64,000 bases of DNA from Sisyra terminalis. Its lineage: Eukaryota; Arthropoda; Insecta; Neuroptera; Sisyridae. The notes under the pieces were generated by a model that had not been told where the DNA came from, searched no databases, and saw only the letters and a program-made list of their open reading frames with translations. Shown here piece after piece: positions 58,014 through 64,000 of the stretch. How positions within the stretch are numbered: the first letter of the stretch is position 1; every line of letters begins with the position of its first letter. A program made the position numbers and the translations under genes. The stretch lies in contig OY292275.1 of the NCBI GenBank assembly GCA_958496175.1, positions 27,195,001-27,259,000 of the forward strand. Direction: 5' to 3'.

Positions 58014-61000
58014 ACTTTTGCTTCTTTAATTTTTCATTACAATTATCACAATTATTGATAAATTCAGTTTATTTATAACTTTATTACTATTTTTAAAATT
58101 ATTCCGCCGAATTATGTGTAGAATATTATTTTGTTTCTAATTATAAGAGGGCTGTGAAATAATTCATGGTACCAAGCAATTTGCAGAAAAGTATGAGCCA
58201 AAATATTAGCAACAACAATTAAAGTGGTGACACACTTCTACCAAAAAAGGAACTAATTCAATAAAACTCATTATCTGGAAAGACGCTAAATGTGCAAATG
58301 ATGTCAAATCTTGTATCAAAGGATTCGATCAAATGATTAACTCTGCAAATTATATATGTATAATGTTGTACATATTATTCAAAAAACGTATAGCTCTTAT
58401 ATAACTTATTTACTAAAACACATCGTTTCACAACTTAACAAAGCGCAATACAATATGATTGAAGATTCACCTAAAATCGGACAACTTTTCCGACTGTACG
58501 CAAGGAATTATGGCGGATCGGAGAACTTCTCCGATTGTAGGGAAAGAACCGGAAGCATCGCGGTACATACTAACACCCCATTTTTACATAAGTTCAGTAG
58601 CTTTCACATGATACACCGATACATCAATAGCCATATAAATAATAATAGAAAATAATACCTACCTTAAACATTAATAAGAGCGCAAGATTTGTAGTTATAT
58701 ATTAAAACGTATTTTTGTAATTGAGGTTTTCCCGCTAACCATCTAATTATCTCATAATTTTAATTTTATCAAATTTTAAAACAACCGGAAAACTCCATAT
58801 TGGAGGATTTTCGACCTCACAGAAATATTGATGTACTTTAATACCAATCAAAAACCACAGTATAGCGACTAATGCTTATTAATTTATAATGAATAATCAA
58901 TAAAACAGAAACAATTTAATAGTAATAAGTTTCCCTACGCCTCTTTGATAGCTATCGCTGGGTTCACTATCTGTTTTCATTCGGATACCTTTACTTTGTT
59001 TGCGGACCTTCTATTGTAAACGGAAACCATATAGCAATTGGCGATAAATTTTAATTTTAACACATCAATTCTTTGCGTAGTTTTTATGATCTATACGAGT
59101 TTAATTTGGCTTCATTAACTTTATGTAAATTTTGAATAAAATGAAATATTTCTATATATAACTTTCCAAACGAAATACAATTTATTAATACATTATAAAT
59201 CGTGTTAAGTAAGTTTTAAATAATATTTTTATACTTATTTTTGATTTTTATTTGCATAAAATTTTATTTTAATTATTAACAGTTATTAGCATAATTTTCA
59301 ACTTGGCTTACATAAATTATAATTACGAAATGATGGCAATAAAAATGATAGCCGTTTTCAGTTTGAAAAGCTTTTAATTTTCGGTGTAAGTTTTAACAAC
59401 ACACCTAAAAATATCATTAATCATTGTTTGACTGCGTACACAAGATGGTATACTTTATTTGATTACCTCATTAACACAATATAGTTAATGTTAAAAAAAC
59501 ACATTGAGCCAACAAACTAGAACGAAGTAAAAAAGCTTTCATTACCAACCACAAAAACTTTTCTTTTTCTTAATAGGAGAAAAATTTCTTGTTTATTTCT
59601 TGTTTATAGGTATGTATGTATAGTACTGGTATATAGATGAAATTTCATTCAGTTGTCAATAATGAAATGAGTTAAGCTAAAATAAATTGTTTTAAATATG
59701 TTTTCATCACTAATAAATTACTTTTCATCGAATTGAAATTGTATTTATTTTTTTTAATGAAATTTGTTTAATTCTGAACTCATTTTGTGCAATCGTACAT
59801 TGTATAAAAATGATGAAAAAATTGCACAATGAGTCTACAAAATCTGTAATTCCAAACATTTTGCTTAAATAACACTGGTTCATAGTATTGAAAAGTGAGA
59901 ATAGATTTTTGTCGTATAAAAACTATTTCTTTCCAAATTGGAAGTTTCGTAAAATTGATAAGGAACATATATTATCAAATGATCATGACTTCAATTATAA
60001 CTAAATACTTTTGAAATATCTTACTTTAAGGTCATTCATGTGAAAATTACAAAAAAAATATACTCTTGTAACATGTGAGTGGACAGTGATTCGTACTCGT
60101 AATTAACTTCTCTGTAGCTACAGAACGATCAATAAAAGCTGACAGTAATATACTTTTTTTTAAATGAAAATTTACGAAACTTATTTATCTTGCTTATCGT
60201 TTATCACAGTCTTTCGTTAAATCTTGGTCACATTAGTCCTTTCCTATTACATGTAGTTCTATCAAATATTATGTGTTTCACAGAAATAAATAATCCTCCA
60301 CAGTAGTCTGTATAGAATTATAGATAGGATTCAGTTACATAAACAAAATTGAAAGACCTTATAATGAGTACAGAAAAGTACGATAAAATCAATTAATTGA
60401 AAAATTAATGTCAAAAGTAATATTTTCTATATTTTCAAAAATATTTACATTTTTACACTTATTTACATTTTTTATTTCCTAATAAAGAATATAAAATAAA
60501 ATTTGATTTTTGATAAGCACTTTATCTACGTTGGAGACACTGGTTCACATCAGATTACCAAAAAATTGTTGAACACTATGTATACCTACCTTACGAAATC
60601 CGAAGTCCGCCCGAAATTTGTCAAATATATTCATAGCAAGTAAAATAAATAAAACCGTCAGACTGAAAATTACCGTAGAAAACAAAATTAGTTAAATGGC
60701 AACCTTTCAACCTTTTTAATAGGCCTATCCTTTTGAGATAATTCGGACATGTCCGTTCATTTTCACGAATTTTTCGACTATAACCAACAAATGTTTGGAT
60801 ATATGTCTTTCAATGTTTTGGTTTTATTGACGACCGTATCATTTCCAACTTTACAAGAGCAATAAATAAATTATAAAATGTTAACAAGATCAAAACTTAA
60901 ATTCATTTTACAATACGATATACACAGCATATATAAGCACATTTCTTAAAGCGCAATCATTTGAAACTATGCGTTTAGATTTAACTGCCCACCCACAATT

Positions 61001-62863
61001 CATTTAAAGCGTTTACTATACACATGAATTGCCAATTTCAGGTCTTCCGTTCAATTTCACTGATAGCAGCATGTTATTTGCAATTGAATGAAAATAACGA
61101 TGATGTTACACTTTTGACTATAGATATCACTATATCTTTCGAATGCTTACCGTAAATTAAATGTAAGCAATTCAGTTGTGGATTGTTTTCTTAGTAAAAC
61201 GTTAAGATATATTTTCATTTCTACGTCCATTTAATGAGTCAATAGTACGAGCACTGCGGTGTACTTATACTAGTGGACATGGGTTCAAAATCCGCACCTA
61301 TTATTGAAATTGTTATTTCTACAACTGCATTTTATAGATACATAAATACAATCAATAAATACTGTTTTCATTATATGCATAAACTAAATAAAAGCCCTTA
61401 AAGGTTCATCTTCTATTTCCTACAAACAAATTTTCATTTTTTTCATTGCAAATTATTAGTCATGCAATAATTTTTATAAATATAAATTTTGTAGATGCTT
61501 AAAGAAAAGCTTGGCATTGAATACAAAACATAACTCCTTAGAAAAGAAAAAGAAAAAAAGGCATAAGAAACTACGAAATGTGATAAGGAATAAAAATCAA
61601 ATGATTATCTAAGCGTAAAAGTTAAAATTTCGAGTAAAATCGAAAAAAAATCGGAAATGTAAAAAAATAAAACGATAGTCTCGTGTTAAAAATAAGTTCC
61701 TAAAAGGTTTACGTTTTGGGAAAAAATAGACTCATTTTTAATAGTAAGTGTATCCAATAAAAACAAGAATTTAAATTGACTTACCGATAACAACGTTAAA
61801 AAAACGGTGTGAGTTCTTATGGAAGCGCGTGAGTAATTATGCAAATGGTATTAACTTAATTTAAATGTTTTTAATCTACTACCATAGCATCTTCCGGGAG
61901 TGTCTGAAAGAGTACATCAGTTATAAGTAGTTTATGATAACTAAAATATGATACCATTATAAATACAATTTTTGCTTTTAGTATCAGTATAAAAGACAAT
62001 ACGAATACTCGACAGCGACACTATGTATAACAATAATTAATGTTGAACTAGTGATAAAATCATTAACAAAAAAAGAAGAAAAGGCAATACATTTATAACG
62101 TTTTTATGGCGGCAAGGACAGAGAACGAAAACTGTACTAACATACATGTGTAATGAATATATAATAATTATTGTCTAAATTTTAAGCTAACTGATTGTTG
62201 TCATTGGTTTCAACTGTCATTTCATCTTCATTTAATTGCCAATTTTGGTCATTTATCAGTTTTGTCAATACGAGACTGTGAATATTTCCCGGAAAGTTAC
62301 TAGTTCGCCCGCTTGAGCGGTTCTTTGTCGCTAATCGCGAACAACTTCATACTGCAATTTTAAGGCGTCATTTTTCTAACAATTCATTCTCATTAATTTT
62401 TTTTCATAACGCCGGTAAAGAAGCATAACTTCAAAAAGTAGAACTTACTGAGTCGTTTTTTATGATTATAAAGCTATTCTATTAGGTGCATTTGGCTAGT
62501 TTTTTAACTTCTGCATGAATCTCTTAATTTTTAAGAGTACATTCTTTATACGACATTTCGAAAAAAAAATTAACTAAGTAGATACTTTACGATTACTTAA
62601 GGGAGAAGCTTAGGGAAAATAGCAATCACTACATGATACCGGTGCCCTGTTACTGTACATTTAATAAAACAATGTGTGTTTTATTTTTGATTTGTACCAT
62701 GATTTTTTGCCTACATAATATTTATACAAAAAATAATTATTTTTACTTCGCTCAAATTACATTTGTCTGAGGAAAGTGAACAGGTACTTCCTCATGTTTT
62801 TAAAAGTGCCTAGGCGTAACGATGGCTCGAATTCGAATTATATACTATGTTCATACACTGATA
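58014..62863. other. Long noncoding stretch
   Basis: No gene recognised. It includes two hairpin-like palindromes at 58476-58535 and a lone tRNA B-box-like word (GGGTTCAAAATCC) near 61280, possibly an eroded SINE. The frame at 58356-58655 spans the palindromes but has no recognisable protein family. Confidence 0.4.
58476..58535. repeat. Tandem pair of TCGGA...TCCGA palindromes
   Basis: ATCGGACAACTTTTCCGA (58476-58493) and the perfect palindrome ATCGGAGAACTTCTCCGAT (58517-58535) are two versions of one motif about 41 bp apart. They could be paired binding sites or internal units of an unidentified repeat. Confidence 0.6.
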
Positions 62864-62865
62864 GA

Positions 62866-63158
62866 AGGATTTTTTTGTATTTAAAAAGATTTGTTAATAG
62901 TTAATAAATGATTTGTTAGAGGATCGGTCTTTAACAAATATTTATTAACAGTTAATAAATCATTTATTAACGGCTATTTCTTTGTGCCAACCAAATATTT
63001 ATTAATATTTAATAAATGATTTATTAGAGATAAAGAGATCCATTGCATACTAATAAATGTTGTTAATAGTAAAAAAATATTTCTTTTACTCAAAAAAATA
63101 GCGGAAAAAGTTTTTAATAAATTGATTTATTAAATACAAAAAAATCCTTCTATCAGTG
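62866..63158. mobile_element. Tc1/mariner-type MITE with 28-bp perfect TIRs (293 bp)
   Basis: The ends CACTGATAGAAGGATTTTTT and, reversed, the identical sequence continue in perfect match for at least 28 bp (to GTATTTAA). TA flanks both sides (62864-62865 and 63159-63160). The interior consists of repeated TTTATTAA / AATAAATNATTTATTA units, three to four rough tandem blocks of about 65-70 bp. No transposase. The intact TIRs suggest relatively recent mobilisation in trans. Confidence 0.85.
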
Positions 63159-63160
63159 TA

Positions 63161-64000
63161 CTATTTGTATTCCTTATAGATTGAACGGAACTGTATAATC
63201 TGTCTGCAAGCTTGCAAATGAATAAAATATAAAAAGAATAGGAAAACAGTTCCATTTTAATATTGAATATATAAAATATGAAAATATGTCAACACGTGTA
63301 GTATGCACAATGTGTACATGTATGACATATGTTCACATGTATAGGTGTGGCTGTATACACAAGGGTGTTTCAATTTTACTGTTATTATGTCAGTAACAGG
63401 TGGTACATGCGACTATTAGAACACTTGTTTGTATACGTAAGAAGGTGGTTACATCGTGTCGTTAGCTTTCAGGTTTCTCATCATAATATTATTGGAACGC
63501 TGTACACTAGACGAAGCTTTGTTTCATCAAAAACCGCCCCTAGTTATTTAATAAGGCCTACAATAATTTCAATATTAAGAGAAGACGTTTCTTCTAATCA
63601 AATTTTAATTCCCCTTAAATTTTGACTCGTTAAATAATAAGTATTATTCAGTAACACCTAAGTTTCTATGAAACTACTTAATGCATTAATATATGTACAT
63701 AACAGATTAAACTATTTTGTTTTATTTTTTCGGGACTAACAAAAATAAACTTTATACAAATGGTTATTTAAAAAAAAAAAAGAACGTAATTTTTCTATAT
63801 CTCCTCAAATTCTATATCAAATAAAAAAGAACACGAAACATTGAAAATATCTAAGGGTATTGACGATTTTAAAGGTTACTTAACTATAGCATTTAAACGC
63901 ACATGACGAATTTTCTCCTTAATTTATAAGCTTGGAAAATCCGACAACCATATTAGCCGACATCATGAATCGCAGGATTTTACGAAGGAAAAAATATCTT
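63161..64000. other. Noncoding right end of the window
   Basis: No convincing gene. The open frame at 63329-63625 has no recognisable protein features. The sequence around 63295-63360 is rich in alternating GT/AC words. Confidence 0.45.

Noticed and set aside
58356..58655. 99-codon open frame on +
   Set aside because: Its middle is formed by two palindromic motifs and it shows no known protein family.
63329..63625. 98-codon open frame at the right end
   Set aside because: No family features and no splice signals consistent with a further receptor exon.
1..64000. CRISPR arrays, bacterial operons, rRNA genes or a phage/virus insertion
   Set aside because: No regularly spaced repeats, no Shine-Dalgarno-linked gene runs, no rRNA segments and no viral structural or replication protein were seen.

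Overview
The window looks like insect nuclear DNA. It is very AT-rich, gene-poor and full of eukaryotic mobile elements. It contains one spliced, animal-type coding exon and no bacterial operons, ribosome binding sites or CRISPR arrays. The exon encodes the N-terminus of a metabotropic glutamate receptor resembling the insect mangetout/mGluR type. The species cannot be fixed from this sequence.

Layout. The left end (1-3195) is noncoding. It holds a GC-raised stretch near 1570-1970 and a CpG-rich patch at about 2636-2765 that is the best promoter or 5'-leader candidate for the receptor. The receptor exon runs 3196-3868 on the + strand and stops at a clean splice donor. I found no second receptor exon downstream, so up to 60 kb of the window may be its first intron. 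That space is a layered archive of transposons: (i) a Penelope-like 3'-end fragment present as a perfect 266-bp inverted repeat with a hammerhead-ribozyme-like motif in each arm (6036-6606), and a weaker similar motif at about 12000-12055; (ii) a full-length Jockey-type non-LTR retrotransposon on the - strand (46457-51167) with gag-like ORF1, endonuclease/RT ORF2, poly-A tail and a candidate target duplication, nested in a likely hAT-type element; (iii) two related 2.46-kb non-autonomous Helitrons (20699-23155 and 42831-45295) plus an orphan Helitron 3' end at 20419; (iv) a decayed mariner transposase (about 34835-35360); (v) several TIR or foldback elements (13225-13400, 34136-34357, 35996-36412, 57853-58013, 62866-63158); (vi) six dispersed copies of a tRNA-Ser-like SINE, mostly on the - strand; (vii) a small RT relic at 12745-12957 and a 94-bp poly-A retro-insertion with 13-bp target duplications at 51354-51447.

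Apart from the receptor exon, the only long open frames belong to the Jockey-type element. Its ORF1 and ORF2 lie in the same frame separated by a single TAA directly followed by the ORF2 ATG, and ORF1 carries one extra in-frame TAA. The element is therefore structurally complete but may be recently disabled. Nothing suggests a host gene cluster. The most unusual items are the perfect Penelope/hammerhead palindrome and the same-frame stop-start junction of the retrotransposon.
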